Shown here one piece after another: positions 19,946 to 28,958 of a DNA stretch of 64,000 nt. How positions within the stretch are numbered: position 1 is the first letter of the stretch; every line of letters begins with the position of its first letter. This stretch comes from Sulfolobus sp. E5-1-F (lineage in GTDB: Archaea > Thermoproteota > Thermoprotei_A > Sulfolobales > Sulfolobaceae): positions 31,527-95,526 of the forward strand of contig NZ_CP045687.1 in NCBI RefSeq assembly GCF_009601705.1. Reading direction: 5' to 3'. A model generated the notes under the pieces. It was given only the letters and a program-made list of their open reading frames with translations, searched no databases and was not told where the DNA came from. A program made the translations under genes and the position numbers.

Positions 19946-19971
19946 TTGGTAAAATCTTAAATCGTGAGTTT

Positions 19972-20898
19972 TTATCTATTATTACCGCTAGTAGTCGCAG
20001 CCTTAGCCTGAAGCTCTCTTACTGTTCTCATAGTAATTTTTAATATTTCACTTCTTGGAGGTTCTTCATGTATAGTTTTGCAGATTGTATCGATTCCTAG
20101 TATGTAGGTATTTAACGTAGTTTCCAGAATTTTAATTGAAGGTTCCTCAATTACGAAATCCAGTTTCTTTATCTTTTCCTTAAGAACGCTTATTAAGACA
20201 TCAGGATCTATGTCCTTGGAAACCTCATACTTAGTTCTAACCTTTCTTCTTTCTTCTCTGTCATGAATAAAGATTGCAGCTTGAATTATTATACTATTTG
20301 GTATCTTCACTGGAACTTGATCATCAGTGAATATTGTAGTATACAACAAGGATATGTCTGTTACTGTACCGGTATACCCTGGAATCAAGAAATCGTTAGA
20401 GAAGAACTTCGGAGGATAAGTCGGAGCTATTAGACCGTATTGCCACGTCGATATCGTTACTCTATCTCCTACCTTATAAGGTCTAGAGATTACTACCATT
20501 ATCCCTCCGAATATATTACCAAGTACAGTTTGCGCAGCTAAACCTACCACTAATCCGGCGAAACCACCTGCTGCTAATGCAGCACCTAAACTTACTCTCA
20601 CTAGTACAAAGAATCCTACGAAAGCTATGACATACCCAATCAGTCTAATTAAAAATGAAACACTACCAGCGTTATCGTACCCTATCACATTTCCTAATCT
20701 ATTCCTTATAAGAGACCCTATGAAGTATGAAACAATAATTGCAACTATAAACCAAATTGCAGCGTAAATATAGAGCAGATAATCACCAGAGATTATCTTA
20801 AATACGCTTGATAATATGAAAAATCCTCCACCAATTGCTACACCAGTTAATATCGCAGTTAAGATGAGTGCTATTATTCTTCTTTCGTTTAAAGCCAT
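19972..20898 (-). CDS. MscS-family mechanosensitive ion channel
   Basis: The 308-residue protein has three N-terminal membrane helices and a pore-lining TM3 with the Ala/Gly pattern (GAALAAGGFAGLVVGLAAQT). The MscS beta domain follows (GGIMVVISRPYKVGDRVTI) with VKIPNSIII, and then an alpha/beta C-terminal domain of about 90 residues. It is longer than the 7016-7633 paralogue and closer to canonical MscS. It would act as an osmotic release valve. The gene lies just left of the IS1-family element. Confidence 0.92.
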   Translation of the reverse strand: MALNERRIIALILTAILTGVAIGGGFFILSSVFKIISGDYLLYIYAAIWFIVAIIVSYFIGSLIRNRLGNVIGYDNAGSVSFLIRLIGYVIAFVGFFVLVRVSLGAALAAGGFAGLVVGLAAQTVLGNIFGGIMVVISRPYKVGDRVTISTWQYGLIAPTYPPKFFSNDFLIPGYTGTVTDISLLYTTIFTDDQVPVKIPNSIIIQAAIFIHDREERRKVRTKYEVSKDIDPDVLISVLKEKIKKLDFVIEEPSIKILETTLNTYILGIDTICKTIHEEPPRSEILKITMRTVRELQAKAATTSGNNR

Positions 20899-20984
20899 AT
20901 TATTACCTATTGAGAAAACGTTTATATTATTTATGGCTAGTTTAGGAAAAATTAGTATTACATACTATACTAACTAATCCTTTT

Positions 20985-22130
20985 GGGAGTGTTCTCATGC
21001 AGTCATCTTATTCGATATTTAATTGTAAAATTATATCAGATTAGAAATTTTTATAATTAGTCACCTTAATCTAGAGGTAACGACGAAACTAGAATGTACA
21101 AAATAGCTTGATAAGCTTTATGTGCGAGAACTGCGAGTTTTTTTGAGCGGGCGAATAGCATGCAGCTCGCAGCTCTCGCACAACTAATACTTTTGATTTT
21201 AAGAAATTTAAATCTTAAAAGAAAGTACAAGCTAAAGGAGATTGCACTAGCGTTAGCAGCATACTCCTTGGGAGTTCAGATCACGAAAATAGGAATCCCA
21301 CCATCAACACTACTTGAGGAAAGTGGGAATAAGGAGGAGAAGGGAGAAAAGGTCAACATGTCCATCATGTAACTCGAATAGGGTAGTCAAGAACGGCTCA
21401 TCCAGAGGGAAAGAAAAATACAAGTGTAAAGTGTGTGGAAGAACGTTTTACAACACGCTGAAGCACAGAATGGATAGAAAACAAAGGGAGAGAATCTTAA
21501 AGGAGTACTTGAACAGGATGAGCATGAGGGCAATATCAAGAGTTGAGGGAAAGCCATTAACTACAGCCTAGTGAAGAGGATCGGAGCTAAGGCCTTCACG
21601 AGCTTAATAATATTGAAGAGTCAACTCAAGAGTTTCGTGGCCAAGTCTACAGTGTTTGACGAGTTCTGGACTTATCTTCGTGTTAGGCATGGGAAGGTTA
21701 GAGCGGATCTCTGGATTTGGACTGCTCTTTCTGATGGGGTACCTTTTTACGAGTCTGGGGACAGAAGTTATGGAACTTTCCGTCTCCTCTTGAGCTGGCT
21801 ACCTAGGAGTGGGGTAAACTATACTGATCACTACTGTGTTTATCAAGTTCTTGATAAACGCGTGGCGAGCAAGAGGTACACTTACATTGTGGAGAGTCAT
21901 AATTCTTGGTGTAGGTCTTGCTAGGTTAGCTAGGGATACTAAGGTTAATAGGAGTCAGAGGATGGTGGAATATAGCTTGGCCTTGTTGAACGTTATGTAT
22001 CTTCACGTGTTCTCAAGGGAGATAACGCCCTTAAACGAGACTTACTTGAGGACAGTACAGTATATTAGAGACTGTCTGATATAATTTTACTAATAGTTCT
22101 CGAATAAGATGACTGCATGAGAACACTCTC
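20985..22130 (+). mobile_element. IS1-family insertion sequence with 31-bp inverted ends, transposase decayed
   Basis: Near-perfect 31-bp inverted repeats mark the ends (20985-21015 and 22100-22130; one mismatch; core GAGTGTTCTCATGCAGTCAT). Flanks ATCCTTTT at 20977-20984 and ATCCTTAT at 22131-22138 look like an 8-bp target duplication with one change, fitting IS1-family habits. The 1146-bp length is close to ISC1173 of Sulfolobus (name from memory). The internal transposase is broken in several places, so this copy cannot move by itself. Confidence 0.85.
21160..22084 (+). pseudogene. IS1-family transposase (InsA-InsB-like), multiply frameshifted
   Basis: Pieces of one transposase occur in successive frames. 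First comes an N-terminal part ending in GIPPSTLL, then a zinc-ribbon part from about 21330 (CPSCNSNRVVKNGSSRGKEK, CKVCGRTF) to a stop at 21571. An InsB-like catalytic part from GTG 21571 follows (FDEFW, ALSDG, VESHNS), and last a C-terminal part from about 21910 with LARLARDTKVNRSQRMVEY. IS1 normally uses one frameshift between InsA and InsB, but the breaks near 21330 and 21905 are extra and disrupt the ExHN...LARL motif. It is therefore inactive. Confidence 0.8.
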
Positions 22131-22162
22131 ATCCTTATTATCCTTAAATGCTATTTTATTAC

Positions 22163-22315
22163 ATGGGTTATAGATCTCGTCTTTACCATATTAGGTTACC
22201 GAGAGTTTACAGGGGTTATTACTTTTATCTAAAAAGTAGAAAGTATTTATTGTCTAGAAAATACGCCCTAAATTATGCAAAGAAGAGAAGAAAGCTAATA
22301 TTCTGGTATATCTAG
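22163..22315 (+). CDS. Small very basic protein, 50 residues, unknown
   Basis: ATG 22163 opens a 50-codon frame ending at TAG 22313-22315, reading MGYRSRLYHIRLPRVYRGYY and then Lys/Arg/Tyr-rich sequence with about one third basic residues. It ends nine bases before the start of the next gene in the same direction. An AT-rich, TATA-like stretch precedes it. The composition suggests nucleic-acid or ribosome binding, but no family is recognised. It lies only 33 bases beyond the IS1-family element. Confidence 0.5.
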   Translation: MGYRSRLYHIRLPRVYRGYYFYLKSRKYLLSRKYALNYAKKRRKLIFWYI

Positions 22316-22324
22316 TAGACTTTA

Positions 22325-22921
22325 ATGATATTTAGATATTCTAATGGTACTATAAGCTCAGAAGGTTTAACGTTGTGTAGCGTAAAGGTTGAAAGAAATC
22401 AAATCATTGTTGAGGGTAGCTATAATTTGTTGCTAAAACGAAAAGGGTTTAATAGTTATGATGTTTACCAATATAATTCTAAAATTGGTGAAATTAAAAA
22501 TTTCAATCTACAATATAGTATGTTTAACTTCATTGTGAGTAGACCGCAGTTAGTTGCATTCATGAGAGGATATGAGAATAGCGTAAAAATCTTCACTAGC
22601 GCGAATACCGAAGTCGGAGAAATAAAGAGAATTCAAGATGGTTTAGAGGGATATCTAAATGACGCATATGATCCATATATCATCATAATCTACTTATTAC
22701 TACTTTCGAATTTCTCTAACGCAATGCCATATCCTAGATACAGAAGTTCGAGGATTTCGAAATATAGGGGACTAATTTATTTTATTCCACTATTGTTAAT
22801 AGTGGTTTATCTTATTCCCCTACCTTACTATATAGATCTTGCCATCTACATAACGTTGTTGATAATATTTTATTACTTCTTTGTAATGAGACGCGTCTAT
22901 CAGCCACCACGTCAAGTGTAG
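22325..22921 (+). CDS. Hypothetical protein: soluble N-domain plus C-terminal membrane segments
   Basis: The 198-residue protein has a beta-rich soluble part (residues 1-110) and hydrophobic segments at about 115-130, 150-168 and 170-190, then a basic tail. The soluble part (repeated KIGEIKNF / EVGEIKRI pattern followed by DAYDPYIIIIYLLLLS) is loosely reminiscent of the LOR/scramblase fold, but I would not assign it. It follows the small basic protein by nine bases and overlaps by ten bases the 3' end of the convergent coiled-coil gene. Confidence 0.6.
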   Translation: MIFRYSNGTISSEGLTLCSVKVERNQIIVEGSYNLLLKRKGFNSYDVYQYNSKIGEIKNFNLQYSMFNFIVSRPQLVAFMRGYENSVKIFTSANTEVGEIKRIQDGLEGYLNDAYDPYIIIIYLLLLSNFSNAMPYPRYRSSRISKYRGLIYFIPLLLIVVYLIPLPYYIDLAIYITLLIIFYYFFVMRRVYQPPRQV

Positions 22922-24267
22922 AGCTCCTCTAATGAATCAATACTCTTCCATCCTTCATCCTTGATTTCCTTAAATGCGCTGTTTATTTGCATAGAATGTA
23001 TCTTAACATTATCAGTAATATCAATAGTTTTTAGATACTCACTAAATATTTGAAGATCAATCAATGGCTCAGATAGATCTGACTTCTTGAAAACCTTCCC
23101 TAGAATACCCTTAGCCCTTCCCTTATAAACTTGAGGCTGCACTACTAGAGTGTTTCCAGTAGTTGTTTTAGCTATTAGGAATGGTACGACTAAAGTGATA
23201 TCCTCAACTAAATCAAGACTAGTATTATAAAATGATTCCAAATACTTAATGAAGTTCTCAATATCTTCCTTGACCTTACTAGCCCTATTCTTAAAATCAT
23301 TGGTTATATTATCAAGATCCTTAATTGCTTTGTTTATGTTCTCTATCTCAGAATTTTTACTTGAATATAAAGAATCTAGTTCCTTTCTTAAATTTCTAAT
23401 CCGCTCCACGTGTTTTCCGATAATTGAATCCTTTACTTGTCTTAATTCATTTAACAGATTTTCAAATTCATTCTTAGAGTTTTCAAATTCATCTCTTCCT
23501 ACAATTCCCCCTTCATACTTCAAACTTGCAATAATGTGTCTAGTTGTTGTATCGGTGAGTCTGGAGACTTTGGAATTAATCTCATTATTTGTTTCATTAT
23601 ATATCTCGTTATAGACTTTCTGAATCTCGTTATCGATCTCTTTTTTCTTGTTTTCAATTAACTCATTATATTTTTTATTAATCTCATCTAGTTTCCCAGC
23701 GTATTCCCTTTTTATCCTCAATCTAGCATCATCGACCTCTTTTAATAGGTTTTCTAACGATGTTATTGTAGATGAAGCTTCAGCCTTTAGGTTAATCAAA
23801 GTATCATTAATTACCTTTACATCATGGTCACTAAGTTTGGAATCTAGCATGGATAATTGATAATTTATGTTTGAAGTAGTCTTTGCAACTCTAAGTAACT
23901 TACCAATCTCAACATTTAGTAAACCAACTAGCGTTATCTCACTTGAGCTTACACGCTCTAAATTTATCTTCTTCAAACTAGAAACGAACGTTGCATAATC
24001 ATTTATTGAAGAAAATTGTGAAGCTATATCATTGAATTTTGGGTAGATATACTTTAGTATTCTTGAGGAAGTTCTTAAAGTGCAATCTAAAACTAAAAAC
24101 CCTTGTTCAGTCTTTTTTATTAGCAATGGCCATCCTATTATTGATGCTCTTGCAACTTTCTCTTTCTTCTCGAGGTCTAAATTCAACAAAGAGATTGCGA
24201 TTTGTTTATGAAAATTTAACTCATTATAATTCTGATCTACAGCTAAAGGAACAAAATACGTTTGCAT
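22912..24267 (-). CDS. Large coiled-coil protein of unknown function
   Basis: About 451 residues from ATG 24267 (a TTG at 24270 precedes it). Residues 1-130 form a globular domain that may recognise a partner (FVPLAVDQNYNEL). Residues 150-345 are a long, highly charged coiled coil rich in Asn, Lys and Glu. Residues 350-450 form a second globular domain with VVPFLIAKTTTGNTLVVQPQ. There is no membrane segment, ATPase or nuclease motif. Such an architecture suits a scaffold or adaptor. Convergent with the membrane protein gene and well separated from its other neighbours. Confidence 0.75.
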   Translation of the reverse strand: MQTYFVPLAVDQNYNELNFHKQIAISLLNLDLEKKEKVARASIIGWPLLIKKTEQGFLVLDCTLRTSSRILKYIYPKFNDIASQFSSINDYATFVSSLKKINLERVSSSEITLVGLLNVEIGKLLRVAKTTSNINYQLSMLDSKLSDHDVKVINDTLINLKAEASSTITSLENLLKEVDDARLRIKREYAGKLDEINKKYNELIENKKKEIDNEIQKVYNEIYNETNNEINSKVSRLTDTTTRHIIASLKYEGGIVGRDEFENSKNEFENLLNELRQVKDSIIGKHVERIRNLRKELDSLYSSKNSEIENINKAIKDLDNITNDFKNRASKVKEDIENFIKYLESFYNTSLDLVEDITLVVPFLIAKTTTGNTLVVQPQVYKGRAKGILGKVFKKSDLSEPLIDLQIFSEYLKTIDITDNVKIHSMQINSAFKEIKDEGWKSIDSLEELYT

Positions 24268-24297
24268 CAATAATATTTAAAAGATAAAGATAAAAAG

Positions 24298-25275
24298 TTA
24301 GAGCCTAAAGCTAACCTTCTTCTTTTCAGCTTTCCAATCAACGTTAACTGGTGGGAGACCTTTCTTACTTCTAATGTAATTATAGGCTGACAACGCAGCC
24401 TTAACTCCCTCAGCTGCAGCTACAACTGCTTGCTTATATGGAGTTTGAGTAACATCTCCCGCTGCAAATATTCCCTCTCTACTTGTTCTTCCTAACTCAT
24501 CGATAACTATCTCGCCTTTTTCATTTAACTCAATAAACCCTTTTAGAAACTCAGTTTTCAAGACATAACCCATCTCAATTATTACACCATCAACTCTCAA
24601 CGGTATTATCTCATCCCCCTTCTTTAACACAATCTCCTCGACCTTATTGTTGCCTCTTATTTCTAAAACTTTTGAAGATGTAAATATTTTAACGTTAGGC
24701 TTATTTAATATATTCTTTACTATCTCTTCCTCACCAGCCAGATAAGAAGATGAGGTAATATAATATGCTGGGTTTGCGTAATTTGACAATAATTCTATAG
24801 CTTCTATTCCAGGCTCGCCTTCACCTACCACTGCTGCTGGTCTACCTTTAAAGAACGCAGCATCACATATTGCACAGTATGATACTCCCTTTCCTTTAAA
24901 CTCCTGCTCTCCAGGAACATTAATTTCTCTTGGAGTTTTACCAAAAGCTAAAATTACAGTCCTTCCAGCATATTCACCTTTAATTCCCTTTATTATGAAT
25001 AAATCAGACTCTTGTATAATCTCCTTAACTTCTTCTCCATAAATGAATTCTGCTCCAAACTTCTTAGCTTGCTTCTCAATTTTTTGTGCTAAGCTCAATC
25101 CTCCAGTTGATTCCACTCCGGGATAGTTTTCTATTAAATCTGTTAATGTTAATTGGCCTCCAAGATCTTTTGAAAGTACTAGCGTTGATAGTTTTTGTCT
25201 AGAAGAGTATAATGCTGCACTTAACCCAGCAATTCCTGCTCCAACTATTATTGTATCATATATCTTTAACGGCAT
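24298..25275 (-). CDS. Thioredoxin reductase-like flavoprotein with unusual nucleotide-binding site
   Basis: The 325-residue protein has FAD motif [17 protein letters not shown] at the N-terminus, the redox pair CAIC at about residue 136, and the C-terminal FAD motif [15 protein letters not shown]. The second nucleotide-binding loop reads [11 protein letters not shown], and the HRRxxxR segment that binds the NADPH phosphate is absent ([11 protein letters not shown] instead). It may use NADH or another donor such as ferredoxin. It would reduce thioredoxin-like partners. Located next to the membrane Fe-S protein gene. Confidence 0.87.
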   Translation of the reverse strand: MPLKIYDTIIVGAGIAGLSAALYSSRQKLSTLVLSKDLGGQLTLTDLIENYPGVESTGGLSLAQKIEKQAKKFGAEFIYGEEVKEIIQESDLFIIKGIKGEYAGRTVILAFGKTPREINVPGEQEFKGKGVSYCAICDAAFFKGRPAAVVGEGEPGIEAIELLSNYANPAYYITSSSYLAGEEEIVKNILNKPNVKIFTSSKVLEIRGNNKVEEIVLKKGDEIIPLRVDGVIIEMGYVLKTEFLKGFIELNEKGEIVIDELGRTSREGIFAAGDVTQTPYKQAVVAAAEGVKAALSAYNYIRSKKGLPPVNVDWKAEKKKVSFRL

Positions 25276-25358
25276 ACTATATCTCTTTTATACTTTATAT
25301 AATAAAAAGTTATCTTTTGATAGTCTGTAAATAAGTTAAGTATGAATAAAAAATGTTC

Positions 25359-27242
25359 TTAGTGTTTAAATCTCTCCTTTATCCACTGCCTTACATCGTA
25401 AAAATAAATGTTGTCGTATGGGCATGCGTTAACACATTCACCTATTCCAACGCACTTAAATGACTTAAACTCACCTTTCTTTATAAACCATCCTCTCATA
25501 TCTGTAATTCCAACTGGACAAGCAAATGCACAGTCGACTGTCTTGCAGTTGACGCAGATCATCGGATCCTTAACTTTTAGCCTAAATAAACCTACACTAC
25601 TAACGGCCTGATTAAAAACACCCCAATAACAATATCCAGTAGTAACACATGCGAATGTACCTAGGAATGGTATAGAAATAAATAAGAGATACCAAATTAC
25701 ATCGAACCATACGAAATAAATTAGAAACGTAATATCAGTACTAAATATTGTAAAACTAATTATACCTAAGGAATTAAGGTAGGATATAATTGCAGCTATT
25801 AATACTACTATCGAAACACTGAGTGTTATCACTTTAACCCAATCTGGTCTTCTTGACGTCATTAGCTTCCTCCCTACCTTCGAGGTTCTATTATAAACCT
25901 TGAGTGAATCATAAAAAGTACCTTGATACATTAGGGGGGCAGTGCAGGTTATGGCACATAAATTTCTAGACCCAAATAAGAAAGAGAGAACTGCGTAAAT
26001 CACATAAGTTCCTATAAGCCCTAAGAGTACGGAATTTGAAACTCCTCCCAAAGTTCCTATACCCATTGACCACATATATGGTATGTAGGGTAAATGGTCT
26101 GAAAGGGGGCTGAACATCGGAATGTAGATAGTATATAACGCATAAGCTAGGATCATTAAACCCATTCTAACCTTTACTTCCTTAACTCTCATTTCTAACA
26201 TTTTCTTAAACGCTAAGAATCCCATCTCTATTCCCATCATTATCAAAAACCAAATTGAACCTAGAACCGATCCAACTATATCTATGAAATCCCATAATAC
26301 ATTTATTGGATTTGTAAAAGGTTGCCACGGTAGTGTCAGACTACTTAAAAACCCAGAAACCCTAGGAGAAAAAACTCCTTCAACGAAATCCAGTACCCCT
26401 CCCATGAAGAATTCCATAATGAATGTGAGGAAAATTATTGTAAACGCCAATAGAGGATTTCTAGCGTAATTCCCTTTTCTTGGGTTTGGTCCAGCCAATG
26501 CTCTGTAAACGAACCACATCATTCCTATTATCATAGATATATCGAAAACTAGTAAGGTATTATAGAGAAAGAAGACAAACTCCCCTATCATCATCAGTGT
26601 GAAAATAGAGGTTAATTCAATTGCTGTAAAGGTTTCTTGGGAAGCTCTTAGTCTCTGTGTGTATAGAGAATCATAAATTAGTATTGTATCCCCAATCATT
26701 ATGATGGCGGAGAGCCATATTGGTAAATTTACTGAAGGAAATACTTGGGGAAACCAAGGCATTAGGAGTAATAAACCAATTAAATAGTTCCTCAACGTTT
26801 TATCCAGATTTCTGAAAGAGAGAATTAGTGTAAACGCCATTTCTATTATCATTACGCTCACGAAGTATAAGTTGCCAACAGACGTATCTATATTAGCCGG
26901 AATTGAGATTTGTAAAGTGTAAATAAGTGCCCCCATTGCCATTTCAGAAATTACCATAATTAGCGTAAAAACACCGAATACTACTTGTCTCCTTTTAACT
27001 TCCTTCACGTTAAGTAGTGCATATAATCCGAAAATCATGTATGCAGAGTTAGTTATTAGAAAGTAGAACGGATTATTATTGATTAGATATAAATATGCAC
27101 CTATGTTCATTGTTAGCATCATTCCTTCAACGTACAGTGCTAATAGCACTCTCCTTGTTGATCTCCACTTTTCTACTTCGTAAATTACGTAAAACATCAC
27201 TAGAAGCATAGTGACAGTGATTATTATTGGAAGCAAGAACAT
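25359..27242 (-). CDS. Large polytopic membrane protein with C-terminal iron-sulfur domain, probable membrane redox subunit
   Basis: The 627-residue protein has about 14 hydrophobic segments over residues 1-550. A ferredoxin-like tail follows: C563-x2-C566-x4-C571-x3-C575-P, then C597-x5-C603-x3-C607-P. The second motif lacks one Cys, a pattern often binding a [3Fe-4S] cluster. Extra Cys occur in membrane-proximal loops (CAITC and CVTTGYC). No known family name is assigned. It is transcribed divergently from fixA-fixB, with a 97-base shared upstream region, and may connect ETF or ferredoxin electrons to the quinone pool. That role is an inference from context. Confidence 0.75.
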   Translation of the reverse strand: MFLLPIIITVTMLLVMFYVIYEVEKWRSTRRVLLALYVEGMMLTMNIGAYLYLINNNPFYFLITNSAYMIFGLYALLNVKEVKRRQVVFGVFTLIMVISEMAMGALIYTLQISIPANIDTSVGNLYFVSVMIIEMAFTLILSFRNLDKTLRNYLIGLLLLMPWFPQVFPSVNLPIWLSAIIMIGDTILIYDSLYTQRLRASQETFTAIELTSIFTLMMIGEFVFFLYNTLLVFDISMIIGMMWFVYRALAGPNPRKGNYARNPLLAFTIIFLTFIMEFFMGGVLDFVEGVFSPRVSGFLSSLTLPWQPFTNPINVLWDFIDIVGSVLGSIWFLIMMGIEMGFLAFKKMLEMRVKEVKVRMGLMILAYALYTIYIPMFSPLSDHLPYIPYMWSMGIGTLGGVSNSVLLGLIGTYVIYAVLSFLFGSRNLCAITCTAPLMYQGTFYDSLKVYNRTSKVGRKLMTSRRPDWVKVITLSVSIVVLIAAIISYLNSLGIISFTIFSTDITFLIYFVWFDVIWYLLFISIPFLGTFACVTTGYCYWGVFNQAVSSVGLFRLKVKDPMICVNCKTVDCAFACPVGITDMRGWFIKKGEFKSFKCVGIGECVNACPYDNIYFYDVRQWIKERFKH

Positions 27243-27301
27243 GATATCACATAATCTTTCTTTTTAACGCTAAAAAGTTTTGCTTAAAATATTAGAAATT
27301 G

Positions 27302-27323
27302 TGACTAGTTTTATAAATAGTCA
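27302..27323 (+). promoter_or_regulatory. fixA promoter: TATA box within a TGACTA-N10-TAGTCA palindrome
   Basis: TTTTATAAAT at 27309-27318 is a strong TATA box 22 bases before ATG 27340, indicating a leaderless or near-leaderless mRNA. It is embedded in a perfect 6-bp inverted repeat, TGACTA at 27302-27307 and TAGTCA at 27318-27323. A dimeric repressor bound there would block TBP. The regulator is unknown. The site also lies upstream of the divergent membrane gene. Confidence 0.55.
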
Positions 27324-27339
27324 ATCTGAAGAATAAAAT

Positions 27340-28068
27340 ATGAATATTGTTGTTGGCTTTAAGATAGTTCCCGACGATCAAATGATTAAGGTTGTGGGGG
27401 ATAAACTAAACATCGATGCTCCATTGAAGGTAAGCACGTATGACAAGAACGCGATTGAAGAGGCCGTAAGGTTAAAAGAGAAATTTGGGGGTAAGGTTAT
27501 GGGGATCACAGTAGGTAATAACGATAGAAAAAGTATTAGGGAAGCTTTAGCTATGGGAGTGGATGAGGTAATAACTATCTTAGTTAAAGACCCAGACGTC
27601 TACGTTACTGCTATGGCTATAGCTGAAAATGTGAAAAACCTAAATCCTGATATAGTATTATTTTCAGAAATGACGACTGATAGTGGAACTTCCGCCTTAC
27701 CAGCTTACGTTTCAGAGCTTCTTGGTTTGCCTTACATTTCTAACGTAAAATCACTAAAAATTGAAGGAAATAAGGTCACAGCGGATAGGGGAATGGTAAG
27801 TTACATTGAGACTGTTGAAGCAAGCCTACCTTTAGTTGTAAGTGTTGGTGGTGAAATAAATACTCCTAGAATTCCAAGCGTTAAACAAATCATGGAATCC
27901 TCTAAGAAGCCAGTTAAGGAAGTTAAATTTGATGCACAGTCTAAGGTTAGAATAAAGGAAATTAAGCCAATGATTGTAAATAGAAAGAGAATAGTTATTG
28001 AGGAAAGCGACATAAATAAAGCGGTTGATAAATTAATTGAATATTTAAAGTCTGACGGGGTGATCTAA
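27340..28068 (+). CDS. fixA: Electron transfer flavoprotein beta subunit (FixA)
   Basis: The 242-residue protein starts NIVVGFKIVPDDQMI and has the ETF beta pattern: PLKVSTYDKNAIEEAVRLKE, VTADRGMVSYIETVEASLPL and VVSVGGEINTPRIPS. It forms a heterodimer with the next gene product, carries AMP/FAD and accepts electrons from acyl-CoA dehydrogenase. The stop at 28068 is followed by the ATG of fixB at 28070. The promoter is described separately. Its FixC/FixX partner genes are about 13 kb upstream. Confidence 0.95.
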   Translation: MNIVVGFKIVPDDQMIKVVGDKLNIDAPLKVSTYDKNAIEEAVRLKEKFGGKVMGITVGNNDRKSIREALAMGVDEVITILVKDPDVYVTAMAIAENVKNLNPDIVLFSEMTTDSGTSALPAYVSELLGLPYISNVKSLKIEGNKVTADRGMVSYIETVEASLPLVVSVGGEINTPRIPSVKQIMESSKKPVKEVKFDAQSKVRIKEIKPMIVNRKRIVIEESDINKAVDKLIEYLKSDGVI

Positions 28069-28069
28069 T

Positions 28070-28933
28070 ATGAAAGCTGTAGTGTTCTCGGAAAGTCCAG
28101 TATTCTTTAAAATGGCTTCAGCTGTTGCTCAAAGTTTCGGAGGAGAAGTAATAGGAATATCTAATAACGAGAACGTTAAGTTTGTAAATAAACTATATGT
28201 CGTTGATAAAATTGATGAAGATGGTATTGTAGATTTGATATCTTCACTTTCTCCGGACGTAATACTAACTGGAAATGTTAGAAGGGATAGAGCAATAGCT
28301 GGAAGAGTAGCGGGAAGGTTAAAGTTACCTATAGTTACTGACGTAGTCTCACTAAAGGTTGAAGAGAATAAGATTACGTTAAATAGGGTAGCGTATAGTG
28401 GAATGGGGCTAGTTACTCTAGAGAGTGAACTTCCAATTGTTATAACTGTTGCAAATACACAATTACAACCTAAGGAACTTCAGCCTAGCGTAGAGAAGGT
28501 TCAATTGAAAGAGGGTAGAGTTAAAATTATCGGTAGGAAATCCACTTCCTCCGGAGTTAATTTAGCTACCGCAGATATTGTAGTTGGTGTTGGAAGAGGA
28601 ATTGGATCTAAAGAAAATGTAAAATACGCTGAGGAATTAGCGAACGCATTAGGTGGTGCAGTAGGTGGGAGCAGGCCGGTAGCTGCTGAGCTTAACTGGG
28701 TTCCAGAGGATAGGCAAATAGGTTTATCTGGTTTAAGAATCAGACCCAAATTATATATAGCCTTGGGAATATCTGGTCAGCCTCAGCATATAGCTGGTAT
28801 AAGGGATTCGAAAATTATAGTTGCCGTTAATACTGATAAGAATGCACCGATACTTGAAAACGCAGACTACTTGGTTGTAGGGAATGCAGTTGAGTTCTGT
28901 AAAGCTATGGTGAGTAAGCTAGGGAAAAAATAA
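28070..28933 (+). CDS. fixB: Electron transfer flavoprotein alpha subunit (FixB)
   Basis: The 287-residue protein has a variable N-terminal domain and a conserved C-terminal FAD domain. The latter contains VGVGRGIGSKENVKYAEELA, GGSRPVAAELNWVP, GISGQPQHIAGI and VNTDKNAPILENADYLVVG, all classic ETF alpha signatures. With FixA it carries electrons from the dehydrogenase encoded 25 bases downstream to a quinone oxidoreductase. Length is a little below the bacterial norm because the N-domain is compact. Confidence 0.95.
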   Translation: MKAVVFSESPVFFKMASAVAQSFGGEVIGISNNENVKFVNKLYVVDKIDEDGIVDLISSLSPDVILTGNVRRDRAIAGRVAGRLKLPIVTDVVSLKVEENKITLNRVAYSGMGLVTLESELPIVITVANTQLQPKELQPSVEKVQLKEGRVKIIGRKSTSSGVNLATADIVVGVGRGIGSKENVKYAEELANALGGAVGGSRPVAAELNWVPEDRQIGLSGLRIRPKLYIALGISGQPQHIAGIRDSKIIVAVNTDKNAPILENADYLVVGNAVEFCKAMVSKLGKK

Positions 28934-28958
28934 TAATGATAAAACCTATTTTATTTTT

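Noticed and set aside
23249..23614. 121-codon plus-strand frame inside the coiled-coil gene
   Set aside because: Leu/Ser-rich artefact of the repetitive coiled-coil codons on the opposite strand.
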